Position numbers and translations under genes: made by a program. A DNA stretch of 64,000 bases from Candidatus Obscuribacterales bacterium (GTDB taxonomy: Bacteria > Cyanobacteriota > Vampirovibrionia > Obscuribacterales > Obscuribacteraceae), in contig CASBPX010000058.1 in the NCBI GenBank assembly GCA_949127735.1, positions 1 through 64,000 of the forward strand. Direction: 5' to 3'. Shown in pieces: positions 42,088 to 50,910 of the stretch. A model generated the notes under the pieces. The model was given only the letters and a program-made list of their open reading frames with translations, was not told where the DNA came from and did no database searches. Position 1 is the stretch's first letter. Each line of letters opens with the position of its first letter.

Positions 42088-42536
42088 TGTTTGAAGCACC
42101 ACCGGGAGCGACTCCGCTAGATCCAGACACAATTGCAGGGTTGATTCCAGACCTTCACACCCGAAGCGAACTCGCCGAATTTGAGCAGTCGAACATCGAA
42201 AAAGCTACGCAGTGGTCCGAGCGGAGTCGAGGCTTGAAGAAAGATCTTTTGACTATCCGTGGATTAAGACGATTGCATCTACGAATGTTTGATGATACTT
42301 GGAAATGGGCGGGCCAACTCAGGCAACGCGAAACGACCATTGGAGTGTTGCCTTATCAGATACCGACCAGGCTTGCCCAGTTGGTCGGTAATATGCAATG
42401 GCAATTAGACAATCCGCCATTAGACTGGGACACGATCGCAGCAAAGTTTCATCATCAGTTGGTGTTCGTGCATCCTTTCCCAAACGGTAATGGGCGCACT
42501 CCTAACTGCCACAATTACGCTGGGTTCCAGCGCTAG
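42087..42536 (+). CDS. Mobile mystery protein B (Fic domain), 3'-truncated
   Basis: Starts at the ATG at 42087 with GAGGGG upstream, overlapping the A gene stop. About 149 residues, against roughly 190-200 for intact members. The Fic domain is present up to the catalytic motif FVHPFPNGNGR (HPFxxGNGR, His for AMP transfer). Immediately after it the sequence becomes TPNCHNYAGFQR and stops instead of continuing with the helix that normally follows. The C-terminal helices are lost next to the WD40 gene's 3' end, so the protein is likely inactive or unstable. Fic enzymes transfer AMP to target proteins. Confidence 0.7.
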   Translation: MFEAPPGATPLDPDTIAGLIPDLHTRSELAEFEQSNIEKATQWSERSRGLKKDLLTIRGLRRLHLRMFDDTWKWAGQLRQRETTIGVLPYQIPTRLAQLVGNMQWQLDNPPLDWDTIAAKFHHQLVFVHPFPNGNGRTPNCHNYAGFQR

Positions 42537-42571
42537 GCGGAACGTATCACCGTTTTCTTGGCACATTCCAC

Positions 42572-44047
42572 TTACTCATTCAATCGCCAGTACCGCAGCG
42601 AATAATCATTGCTGCTCGTAATGGCATTTTCTCCGCTAGGAGTGAAAACCAGGCCGAACATGCCGTATGCATTTAAGTTGAAAGAGCAGGTTTCGATGCC
42701 CCTTTCGGTGTCCCAGATGCGGAATGTTTTATCGAGGCTGCCGCTGGCAATTTTGCTGTCTGCCTTAATGAAACGCGCGTTGCACACCCAATCGCCGTGC
42801 CCGACAAATTGATAGAGTTCGCTGCCGCTGCCGACATCCCAGGTGCGAATGGTAAGGTCGCGGCTACCAGAGACGAGCTTGGTACCATCCATCGAGAAGT
42901 TCACTGTGGTAATGTCGCCTTTGTGTCCAACAAATTGGCGAATCAGCGAGCCATCGCGCACGCGCCAGAGTGAAATTGTTCTATCGGCGCCGCCGCAAGC
43001 AACTTGCTCTCCGTCGGGGCTGAAGGCGACACAGCGCATGGTGCCCTGACCCTGACACTCTTGCAGCTGGGTGCCCGCTAGAATGTCCCATATGCGCACT
43101 GTGCCGTCATAACCGCAAGAAGCAGCCTTGTTGCTGGTTGGCGAGAAAGCACAAGCCAGAACAATATTGCCGTGACCTTTTAACTTCTTTAGTTCTGTGC
43201 CAGAATCGAGATCCCAGACGCGCAGTGTTGAATCACCGCTGACAGATATAGCGGTATTGCTGCTGGGCGAAAAGGCCACACCGTTGACGTTGTCCTGGTG
43301 GCCCTCAAATCTTTTCAGCTCTTTGCCGCTGCTTAAATCCCACAAGCGCACAGTGTCGTCGTCGCTGCCAGACAATGCTCTGGCGCCATCCGCTGATATT
43401 GCCAGGCCCTTGGTCCAGCTGATATGGCCAGTCATTTTCAGTAACTCTTCGGCTTTCTTCACTCGGCTACTGGCTTTCATCTCGCCTGCGATGCCGCTGG
43501 CCGAGGCTATTTGCTGATTGGAAGTAGCAGTCTGATAGCTAGTGTTGGCACTCGAAGAACTTGAGCTCTCTTTGTCGTTTAGTCTTTTTCGAACTATAGA
43601 CTTAGCTTCATCGCTGTCACCAACTTCAGTATTGTTTTCGACTTTCGCAGCTGCCGCCGCTGGCGAAATGGTTGCTGGCGACGGAATCTCCGTACCCCTA
43701 TCTCCTGACTCGATAGCCTCTAGTCGGGCTGTTATAGCCTCAGCTTTTGCAGTGTTTCCCTGGGCTTGATAAACCTTGCGTAGTAATTCCAAACTGGTCT
43801 TGAGCTCAGAGCCTCGAGCATCTATTTTCTCTGCTTCCTTAATAGCGTTGATCAGACTTTGCTCGGCCTTGCCGTAATCGTGCTCTTCAAAGAATTTACT
43901 GCCGCCGTCGTTAAAGGCTTTCCAGATAATTTCTTCTGCATGAGCCGGTTGAAGAGTATTGAATGATAGTGCTAGCGCAGTCATTGCTATCAATTGGCAA
44001 GACAAATATTTTGTTGCCCGTCTTGCCGATTTCAATTGGTCTGTCAC
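42572..44047 (-). CDS. Exported WD40 beta-propeller protein
   Basis: 491 residues. Signal peptide about 1-37 (IAMTALALSFNTLQPAHA). A short helical TPR-like region (about 45-115) and a Ser-rich linker precede seven WD40 units from about residue 200 to the end, for example LKKLKGHGNIVLACAFSPTS, KAASCGYDGTVRIWDILAG, VACGGADRTISLWRVRDGS and KLVSGSRDLTIRTWDVGSG. The last unit closes as DYSLRYWRLNE. It overlaps the upstream TPR-caspase gene by 4 bp (ATGA), so the two are translationally coupled and the propeller may be a scaffold or partner of the protease. Confidence 0.85.
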   Translation of the reverse strand: MTDQLKSARRATKYLSCQLIAMTALALSFNTLQPAHAEEIIWKAFNDGGSKFFEEHDYGKAEQSLINAIKEAEKIDARGSELKTSLELLRKVYQAQGNTAKAEAITARLEAIESGDRGTEIPSPATISPAAAAAKVENNTEVGDSDEAKSIVRKRLNDKESSSSSSANTSYQTATSNQQIASASGIAGEMKASSRVKKAEELLKMTGHISWTKGLAISADGARALSGSDDDTVRLWDLSSGKELKRFEGHQDNVNGVAFSPSSNTAISVSGDSTLRVWDLDSGTELKKLKGHGNIVLACAFSPTSNKAASCGYDGTVRIWDILAGTQLQECQGQGTMRCVAFSPDGEQVACGGADRTISLWRVRDGSLIRQFVGHKGDITTVNFSMDGTKLVSGSRDLTIRTWDVGSGSELYQFVGHGDWVCNARFIKADSKIASGSLDKTFRIWDTERGIETCSFNLNAYGMFGLVFTPSGENAITSSNDYSLRYWRLNE

Positions 44048-46716
44048 TTACGAGTTGCTCCACTGCGCTTGCCACTGCTGGCGGTGCCAGACTTGCCTTG
44101 AGCATCTGCGGCATCAGGCAAGTCAATTTTACCCAAACCTGGTGATGGCGCTGCCGGTTTAACGCCAAGAATCAAATCATTTCCACGCCATTTGCTCCGC
44201 ATGACCGGATTTTGCAGCAATCCCCGATCTCTCAAAACTTCTCTTTGCACTTCGGTTTCCATATAATTATAAGCATCACCAAGCTTTGTCATAGAGCCGT
44301 TTTTACGTAATCCCTCTATCAGGTAGCGAGTGAAGACACTGCCTTCGTAGCGCTGAGATTCCCATGAGCGCTGGTCTGGTTTACTCGATGAAATGACCAA
44401 CTGTCCTGTGCCTTGTGCGATGCGGCCAACATCTACATTGGCTGAACGGACGAGTGCTTTACCGCCGCCTGTGCCGGTCGACCCGCTATGGCAAGCATCA
44501 AGCACGAGCATCACGCGGTCGCTATGAACCCGAGCCTTGATAATGCTAACAAGATCTTGCATGGCGATACCGGTGGCATAGAGATCGGCGGGGTCTGTAT
44601 CGTGTGCCACCAGATAGTTAACTCCGCCAATATCCAAATCAGAGGCGCTGCCGTGGGTTGAGAAATATATCACCACCAGGTCATCTTTCTCTGCCACTCG
44701 CGGCAACCATTTGTTTCCCAACAGAGAAAGAATATTTGCTCTGGTGGCCGCCTCGTTGGTTAATAGTTGCACGTGATCAGGCGCGAAGTCTCGCTCTTTG
44801 ATCAAGAAGTTGCTAAAATCTTGAGCGTCTTTGGCTGCGTATTTCAAATTGATTGACGATTCTTTGAACCTGCCGGTGCCAATAATCAGCGCCCACTTAT
44901 CGCGGATTGGTCGATTGATTTCAATCTGACTATTGTCTACCGTTTCGGTACTTGGGGCCTCACTAGAAGTAGAAGAACCTGGCGCCACGGGAGCGACACC
45001 TTGTGCAGCTTTGCGCACCATTTCTTCCTGGCGATCGTCCTTGCGTTTTTGCTTGTAGGCTTCTACCGCTTGCTCAGCGCGCTTTGATATTTCAATTGGC
45101 ATTGCATGATCTGTCCAGCCGTGAGAAGCACGTTGCATGCGAGTATCAGAAAAAATTGAGCCGGCTTCTTCCAGCTTAGAGCTGAGCATAAATTGTTTAG
45201 CGCATTGTTCTAGAGAATAGATTGCATATTTCTGATTGCCGTCTCCCGACTGGCTGAGCGTCGCCATGGCTGTTCTAAACATAGCTTCGGCTTCGACCAA
45301 AGAGTGCTTTTTCAGATAGATGTGACCGAGCAAGAGAAGATTATTGGCACCACTTGCGCGACTGCTCGCAATTCCACCCTTGTTTTTGTCGAGCTTAATT
45401 GACTGCCGTACGTTGCGTTCAGCTGCTCCAAGATCACCGCTGGCCAGGTCAAATAGGGCCAGGCGGCTGTAGTTCGAAGCTTGTTCAATATTGTTGCTGG
45501 CTCCAGCAGCGGCCCCTTGTTCAATTTTTGCCGTAACTTCTTTGCGCTTCGTTTCCATCAAAGCCAAATTCACCTTGCTCGCTTCGGCTAAATCATCAGC
45601 AGCTCCGCCGACATCTCCAAGCGCGAGTAAGGTCATCGCGCGGGCGTAGAGAGCGTCACCGTTGCGCACAATTTGCACAGCGCGGTCAAGATCAGCTCTG
45701 CTGTCTTCGTAGCGTCCTTGAGATGCTTTTATGGAAGCGCGATCAAGCAACGCGCCCTGGAGACGTGGGTTTAGTTTGAGCGCATCATCAAGGTGGCTGA
45801 GAGCAGACGAAGTTTCGCCCTTAGTTAGCTGTAAATGACCAAGTTTAAATTGTGCTGTGGCATTTCCCGGCAGCGAACTGACCGCATTTTCTAAATCGCT
45901 CTGCGCTTTGTCTGTTTGCGAAAGCTGATAATAAGCCATACCGCGATAGAAGTAATCTAGACCCAGGCCCTTCTTCTGTGAACGAGCAAGATTTTTCGTG
46001 TAATAGGCAATAGCTTTATTGAAATTGTCGGCGGCGCCGATTGTATCACCCTTAAGTTTTAGCGCCTCACCCCATGAGTAGTGCACATCAAATTCTTTGC
46101 TGCCACCTTTTTTGAGAATATACTCGTAGTCGGCGATGGCTTCGCTGTAAGCGCCAGCCTGCAGTTTGCAGTCGGCCCTTTCTCTGCGAGCGGAATGTTC
46201 AGTGCTATTAAATTTGAGATAGGTGTCGTAGTCTCTGCCGGCTCCGGCAAAATCGCCATTTTCTTTGAGGGCGTTGGCACGCAATAACAAAGCTCTAGTA
46301 TCTTTAGGGTCAAGGCGCAAGACCTCGCCATAGTCACGAATAGCAGCTTCTGGATCGCCTGAGCGGGCGTACAGCGCGCCACGTTGCAAATAAATTTCCA
46401 TGGCATTAGGGTTAGTCTTAATTGCTTGATCGTAGTCGGCTAGAGCGCCTTCATTGTCTTTTAACTCGCTGCGGGCGGCCGCTCGACCTAGATATGCCTC
46501 GTAGACTCCAGGGTGGTTTCTGAGAAGCTTGGTAAAAGTAGTGACAGCGTTCTCGTACTCTTTCTTTTCGAGATTGCGTTGACCCTTGTCGAGCATCTTT
46601 TCGTAATCGTCGTCGGAGGCGAAGGCGGGAGGAATGAAACTAATGGTTGGAATCAGCACAAGGGCCAAACTCAGCGCCAGGCGGTGATAGCGTCCTTTCG
46701 GGATTTTCAATGTCAA
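44044..46716 (-). CDS. TPR-caspase (peptidase C14-like) protein
   Basis: 890 residues. Signal peptide about 1-33 (LALSLALVLIPTISFIPPAFA). Residues about 35-460 form a long array of TPR units (AVTTFTKLLRNHPGVYEAYL, ALADYDQAIKTNPNAMEIYL and others), then a helical linker. The caspase-like domain (about 610-850) begins DKWALIIGTGRFKESSINLK. It has the catalytic pair His688 in FSTHGSASD and Cys742 in LVLDACHSGS. Both residues are intact, so a protease with specificity for a basic or acidic P1 residue is expected. Export to the periplasm is unusual for metacaspases. Operon with the WD40 gene. Confidence 0.88.
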   Translation of the reverse strand: MTLKIPKGRYHRLALSLALVLIPTISFIPPAFASDDDYEKMLDKGQRNLEKKEYENAVTTFTKLLRNHPGVYEAYLGRAAARSELKDNEGALADYDQAIKTNPNAMEIYLQRGALYARSGDPEAAIRDYGEVLRLDPKDTRALLLRANALKENGDFAGAGRDYDTYLKFNSTEHSARRERADCKLQAGAYSEAIADYEYILKKGGSKEFDVHYSWGEALKLKGDTIGAADNFNKAIAYYTKNLARSQKKGLGLDYFYRGMAYYQLSQTDKAQSDLENAVSSLPGNATAQFKLGHLQLTKGETSSALSHLDDALKLNPRLQGALLDRASIKASQGRYEDSRADLDRAVQIVRNGDALYARAMTLLALGDVGGAADDLAEASKVNLALMETKRKEVTAKIEQGAAAGASNNIEQASNYSRLALFDLASGDLGAAERNVRQSIKLDKNKGGIASSRASGANNLLLLGHIYLKKHSLVEAEAMFRTAMATLSQSGDGNQKYAIYSLEQCAKQFMLSSKLEEAGSIFSDTRMQRASHGWTDHAMPIEISKRAEQAVEAYKQKRKDDRQEEMVRKAAQGVAPVAPGSSTSSEAPSTETVDNSQIEINRPIRDKWALIIGTGRFKESSINLKYAAKDAQDFSNFLIKERDFAPDHVQLLTNEAATRANILSLLGNKWLPRVAEKDDLVVIYFSTHGSASDLDIGGVNYLVAHDTDPADLYATGIAMQDLVSIIKARVHSDRVMLVLDACHSGSTGTGGGKALVRSANVDVGRIAQGTGQLVISSSKPDQRSWESQRYEGSVFTRYLIEGLRKNGSMTKLGDAYNYMETEVQREVLRDRGLLQNPVMRSKWRGNDLILGVKPAAPSPGLGKIDLPDAADAQGKSGTASSGKRSGATRK

Positions 46717-46848
46717 TTCTCCATACCTAGAGCACCGCCGCTTAAAAGAAGACTACTTTGACACCTGTAGCTATATATACTAAGTAGAACCAGATTTTAA
46801 ACCCGTCATTCTGGGAAGTGTGAGCTGAATCAGGGTCTACCGGAAACC

Positions 46849-47700
46849 ATGGCACAAATTCACAGTCAGATAATTTGCAAATTCACCAGCCTGGCGCTCC
46901 TGCTGATATGCAGCCTGAACATAAAGCTGGCGCCAAGCTTCAGCGCACCAACACTTGTTGCGCAGGCCAGTGCTGAAAGCAAAGTCAAAGCGAAAGCTTT
47001 ACAGCAGCTGAAAGAAACGACCAACCAAATTAAAGACGATCAGTCCAACTGGAAGCTGTATTATCGCCGTGCCTCAGCCCTGACTGCTCTTGTTAGATAT
47101 GAAGAAGCGCTCGAAGATTTAAACAAGGCGATCAAGCTCGAGCCGAAAGAGAAAGATCTATACCTCCTTCACGCAAACTTAAGTGAGCAAACGATGGATG
47201 ACGAAATTGCGGCTGATGATTACACCAAGGCGATTAATTTAGCCCCGGAGAAGGGCTCGGTCTACTTGATCAGTCGCAGCCACTGCTATGGAGCCATGCT
47301 TAAGCCAGACCTGGCACTGGCAGATGCTCTCGGCTTTTTAAAAGGCCATCCCGAGCGCTACGACACTAATATAGCCCGCATAATCGGCTGCCTTTGTCTA
47401 AAGCTCGGCAAAGGCAAAGAAGCTGTGGAGCACTTTACGTTTTGCCTGAAAAATAATCCGAAAATGAGCAAAGTCAATGAAATGCGTGGCGACTCATACA
47501 TGCTCTTAAAAAACTACAATGCCGCGGCCGCAGATTACACTCTTGCGATCGCAATGATGCCAAACTTAGCCACCAAGTTATACCAGAAACGCGCAATTGC
47601 TTATCACAAAGCAGGACTGCTGGCAAAAGCGGCTCAAGATGATAAGAAGGCCAAATCAGTCGGTCACGAAATTTTTGAAATAGCTCCATTTCGCAATTAA
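46849..47700 (+). CDS. Exported TPR protein
   Basis: 283 residues with a signal peptide (LALLLICSLNIKLAPSFSA, cleavage around residue 40). At least five TPR-type helix pairs follow: YYRRASALTALVRYEEALED, LYLLHANLSEQTMDDEIAAD, DPLALADALGFLKGHPERYD-like, LKLGKGKEAVEHFTFCLKNN, YMLLKNYNAAAADYTLAIAM. Typical protein-binding solenoid. Divergent from the caspase gene, 132 bp apart, so the two may share a promoter region. Confidence 0.8.
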   Translation: MAQIHSQIICKFTSLALLLICSLNIKLAPSFSAPTLVAQASAESKVKAKALQQLKETTNQIKDDQSNWKLYYRRASALTALVRYEEALEDLNKAIKLEPKEKDLYLLHANLSEQTMDDEIAADDYTKAINLAPEKGSVYLISRSHCYGAMLKPDLALADALGFLKGHPERYDTNIARIIGCLCLKLGKGKEAVEHFTFCLKNNPKMSKVNEMRGDSYMLLKNYNAAAADYTLAIAMMPNLATKLYQKRAIAYHKAGLLAKAAQDDKKAKSVGHEIFEIAPFRN

Positions 47701-47721
47701 CTGGCACCACCCTCGGTGACT

Positions 47722-48243
47722 TTAGTTAACCTTTTTTTTGCCGGTTTTGACAGCCTTATCCCTTTTTGGCACAGGATTTGGCACAGAGTCGTTGGTATTG
47801 ATTGCCTTGATGTCGCCATACTCGATTTTAAATGGCGTTGTCTGAATAAAAATGCCGGTCATACAATCGAAATTTGTGTTTTCTTTATATGAATGAGTTT
47901 CCGGCTTGCGAAAAATTTGCAGAGTGTCGCTGGCGCGCCAGTTGAGCAAGAGCTTCTGTGCGCCAGCTTCTGACTCACGGCTGGCGCTGTAGATATTACC
48001 AATATCATTGAGCGGTGTCTCTCCAGCCTGAACTATAGAAATATTGATCGTCGCAGTGCGAAGCCTATCGGCCTGCCTGTGGAAAATCACCGCTTCATAT
48101 GGAATGCCTGGGGCGCGTACTCGTCCTTCAATTGTGTTCAGGTTCTCGTTAGAACAAGCGGTAAGGGAGACAACACAACATGCGCCGATGGCTACAGATA
48201 AGAGCTTTGTCAAACTTGTCCTGGACCAAACCAAAAAACTCAC
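47722..48243 (-). CDS. Lipoprotein of unknown function
   Basis: 173 residues with a lipoprotein signal: LLSVAIGACCVVSLTACSNE (lipobox LTAC, Cys about residue 30). The mature part is a beta-looking segment TIEGRVRAPGIPYEAVIFHR, then more strands (TPFKIEYGDIKAINTND) and a basic tail DKAVKTGKKKVN. No family recognised. Convergent with the TPR protein gene; only 21 bp separate the stops. Confidence 0.65.
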   Translation of the reverse strand: MSFLVWSRTSLTKLLSVAIGACCVVSLTACSNENLNTIEGRVRAPGIPYEAVIFHRQADRLRTATINISIVQAGETPLNDIGNIYSASRESEAGAQKLLLNWRASDTLQIFRKPETHSYKENTNFDCMTGIFIQTTPFKIEYGDIKAINTNDSVPNPVPKRDKAVKTGKKKVN

Positions 48244-48377
48244 CCCGGGCGACTAATAGATACTTATGTAGCATAGACAGGTCTAAATAAAAAGCCGCCA
48301 AAGAAGTAGCCATCGAATTGCCTGCTGCAAGTTGCTAATCATTTCGCAACACAAATGCCCCGATTTGAAAAATTTCG

Positions 48378-48406
48378 TTGACAAAGATGTGGGTCGCAGT
48401 TAACCT
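48378..48406 (+). promoter_or_regulatory. Promoter of the argF leader
   Basis: TTGACA at 48378-48383, 17-bp spacer, TAACCT at 48401-48406. The -35 is perfect and the -10 fair. Transcription would begin about 48413, some 15 bp before the leader peptide ATG and 220 bp before argF. Confidence 0.6.
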
Positions 48407-48427
48407 TCAATTCGTTACTGCTTTGGA

Positions 48428-48514
48428 ATGCACACCGCAATGCCAGCTATCACTACTGCCGCCAACCGACGCCGCCGCGAGTTCTACCGAACCCCGGGGC
48501 ATCGACTTGCATAG
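48428..48514 (+). CDS. Arginine-rich leader peptide of the arg operon
   Basis: A 28-codon ORF: MHTAMPAITTAANRRRREFY followed by RTPGHRLA. It holds six Arg codons, four in a row (CGA CGC CGC CGC, 48467-48478), which no ordinary 28-codon stretch would be expected to have. It sits just after a promoter and before an intrinsic terminator that precedes argF. That is the layout of a leader peptide used in ribosome-mediated attenuation: when charged arginyl-tRNA is scarce the ribosome stalls at the Arg codons and lets an antiterminator form. The start ATG has only a weak ribosome binding site (TTGGA directly before it). Confidence 0.65.
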   Translation: MHTAMPAITTAANRRRREFYRTPGHRLA

Positions 48515-48562
48515 CAAAAAGCTAAAGAAGATTAGCTAAAAAAGCAAAACAAGATTAGAAGC

Positions 48563-48593
48563 AACCCTGGGTAAACCGCCCGGGTTTTTTTTT
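48563..48593 (+). terminator. Intrinsic terminator/attenuator before argF
   Basis: AACCC-(T)-GGG at 48563-48571 pairs with CCC-GGGTT at 48579-48586 (loop taaaccg, one bulged T), followed by nine Ts (48585-48593). It ends 43 bp before the argF start and lies inside the leader transcript. The 3' arm can alternatively pair with AACCCCGGGGC at 48490-48500 in the leader, a possible antiterminator. Confidence 0.75.
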
Positions 48594-48635
48594 GTATTTA
48601 AATGCCGCGCCAATCACTAACCATACAGGAAGACC

Positions 48636-49679
48636 ATGACACAAATTAGCACCGCAACTAAAGCCGCCACACCGGCGCAACAAAAGTCGGCTAAGCCGCA
48701 GCGTATGGCTAACCCTGAAGGTGTGTCGCCGCTGGCATTCGTGCTTGAAGAACATATGCTGCGCGGCAAAGATATCATCGGCATCGAGCAGCTCAGTGCT
48801 ACCGAAATTCACTTGATTCTTGATGTTGCCGCTAAATTGAAGGCGCACAAATTTGACGCCACGCAGACACTTTTTGCCAAAGGTCAAACTCTGACCATGC
48901 TTTTTGAAAAACCATCGCTGCGTACAAGAGTGACATTTGAAGCCGGTATGACTCAGCTTGGCGGTCACGCCATCAATATCGAAACCAAGCTTGGTGAGCG
49001 CGAAACAATCGCCGACGTCGGCAAAAATCTTGAGCGCTGGGTCGACGGCATCATGGCTCGCACTTTCGAACATTCCACCATCGAGGCTCTGGCAGCCAAT
49101 GCCAACGTGCCTGTAATTAACGGTCTATCTGACAAAGAACATCCCTGCCAGGCACTGGCCGACTTCCAAACTCTAATTGAACACAAGGCTAAATCAGGCA
49201 GTTTAAAAGGAATGAAATTGGCGTACGTTGGCGACTCCAACAATGTCTCTAACTCACTGCTGCTCACGGCGGCAACTCTCGGCGTCGATTTCACCATCGG
49301 TTGCCCACACAAATATGAGCCCCAGGCTTCAATCTGGATGAAAGCCTTAGAGCTGGCCAAAGTTTCTGGTGCCACCATTTCGCTTTCAAATGATCCGCAT
49401 GTGGCCGTGGCAGGCGCCGACGCCGTTTATACAGATGTGTGGACGTCAATGGGTCAAGAAGCCGAATCGAAAGAACGTGAGAAAATCTTTGCTCCATATC
49501 AACTCAACGCCGCGCTGATGAAGAGCGCCAAACCCGACGCTATTGTTATGCACTGTTTGCCCGCTCACCGCGGTTTAGAAATTACTGATGAAGTGATAGA
49601 CAGCCCCAACTCGGTAGTTTTCGACCAGGCCGAAAATAGATTACACGCACAAAAAGCAATTCTTGCTCTAGTACTTTAA
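48636..49679 (+). CDS. argF: Ornithine carbamoyltransferase
   Basis: 347 residues, with AGGAAG before the ATG. Makes citrulline from ornithine and carbamoyl phosphate in arginine synthesis. The carbamoyl phosphate loop FEKPSLRTRVTFEAG (S-x-R-T-R) and HPCQALADF are intact, and MHCLPAHRG is the conserved ornithine-site Cys motif. The first about 35 residues (Ala/Thr/Pro-rich) are an extra extension relative to typical family members. First gene of argF-argG-argH behind an apparent arginine attenuator. Confidence 0.95.
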   Translation: MTQISTATKAATPAQQKSAKPQRMANPEGVSPLAFVLEEHMLRGKDIIGIEQLSATEIHLILDVAAKLKAHKFDATQTLFAKGQTLTMLFEKPSLRTRVTFEAGMTQLGGHAINIETKLGERETIADVGKNLERWVDGIMARTFEHSTIEALAANANVPVINGLSDKEHPCQALADFQTLIEHKAKSGSLKGMKLAYVGDSNNVSNSLLLTAATLGVDFTIGCPHKYEPQASIWMKALELAKVSGATISLSNDPHVAVAGADAVYTDVWTSMGQEAESKEREKIFAPYQLNAALMKSAKPDAIVMHCLPAHRGLEITDEVIDSPNSVVFDQAENRLHAQKAILALVL

Positions 49680-49689
49680 GGAGATTCAA

Positions 49690-50910
49690 ATGAAAAAAAT
49701 ATTGCTGGCCTACTCTGGTGGGCTCGATACCTCATGCATTTTGACCTGGTTAAAAGAGAAATATAACGTGCCGATTGTGGCTTACTGCGCCAATGTCGGT
49801 CAAGAAGAAGACTTCGATGCAGTGCACGCTAAGGCATTAATAACTGGCGCTGAGAAATGCATCATCGATGATTTAAAAAACGAATTCGTTAAAGACTTCA
49901 TTTTCCCGTCTATTCAAGCTAATGCCGTTTACGAAGCCGTCTATTTGCTTGGCACCTCGCTCGCCCGGCCCTGCATCGCTCAAGGCATGGTTGAAGCAGC
50001 TCTGCGCGAAGGTTGCGATTACATCGCCCATGGTGCCACTGGCAAAGGTAATGACCAGGTGCGTTTCGAATTAGCGGTCAAATCACTGGCTCCACAACTT
50101 GGCGTCATTGCTCCCTGGCGTGAGTGGGAATATCAAAGCCGTACAGATCTCTTTGCCTATGCCGAAAAGCACGGCATTCCTCTGCCGATCACGAAAGAGA
50201 AACCCTATTCGATGGACGCTAATTTGATGCATATTAGCTACGAGGGCGGAATTTTAGAAAATCCGTGGCAAGAAGCTCCCGAAAATATTTATCTCTGGAC
50301 AAAAAATCCAGAAGAGGCGCCGGACAAAGCCCAGTTTGTTGAAATTGAATTTGAGCAAGGCGTGCCGGTTGCCATCGACGGTGTGAAATTGAGCCCTGTG
50401 GCACTGATGGAAAAAGCCAATGAGATTGCCGCCGCCCATGGTGTCGGTCGCATTGACCTGGTTGAGAATCGTTTTATTGGTATCAAGTCTCGGGGTATCT
50501 ACGAAACTCCCGGCGTCACCATTCTAATGCAGGCTCACCAGGCCGTTGAATCGCTGACTTTAGACAAAGAAGTTGCGCACTTGAAGCAATCGTTAGTCAG
50601 CAAAATAGCCGAGCTAACCTATAACGGATTTTGGTTTGCCCCTGAAACACAACTGCTGCACAATTTCATCAAAGATTCGCAAACTTGCGTCAGCGGCGTG
50701 GCCAAGATCAAGCTCTATAAGGGCAGCTCTATGGTGGTGGCAAGAAAATCTGAGCTCTCACTTTACAGTGAGAAAATGACAAGCTTCGAAAATATGTCGA
50801 GCTTTAACCCCGCTGATTCAGGCGGTTTCATCAATATCAACGGTCTTAGACTCTCTGCCTGGAGCCAGAAAAATGCAAGTATTAAGAAAAGCGTTCACGC
50901 AACAGCTTGA
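49690..50910 (+). CDS. argG: Argininosuccinate synthase
   Basis: 406 residues, ATG with AAGGAG upstream, 10 bp after argF. Joins citrulline and aspartate using ATP. The P-loop-like ATP-pyrophosphatase motif is AYSGGLDTSCI; GATGKGNDQVRFE and SYEGGILENPW are further conserved blocks. The C-terminus (SAWSQKNASIKKSVHATA) runs 38 bp into argH. Full-length and cytoplasmic. Confidence 0.97.
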   Translation: MKKILLAYSGGLDTSCILTWLKEKYNVPIVAYCANVGQEEDFDAVHAKALITGAEKCIIDDLKNEFVKDFIFPSIQANAVYEAVYLLGTSLARPCIAQGMVEAALREGCDYIAHGATGKGNDQVRFELAVKSLAPQLGVIAPWREWEYQSRTDLFAYAEKHGIPLPITKEKPYSMDANLMHISYEGGILENPWQEAPENIYLWTKNPEEAPDKAQFVEIEFEQGVPVAIDGVKLSPVALMEKANEIAAAHGVGRIDLVENRFIGIKSRGIYETPGVTILMQAHQAVESLTLDKEVAHLKQSLVSKIAELTYNGFWFAPETQLLHNFIKDSQTCVSGVAKIKLYKGSSMVVARKSELSLYSEKMTSFENMSSFNPADSGGFININGLRLSAWSQKNASIKKSVHATA

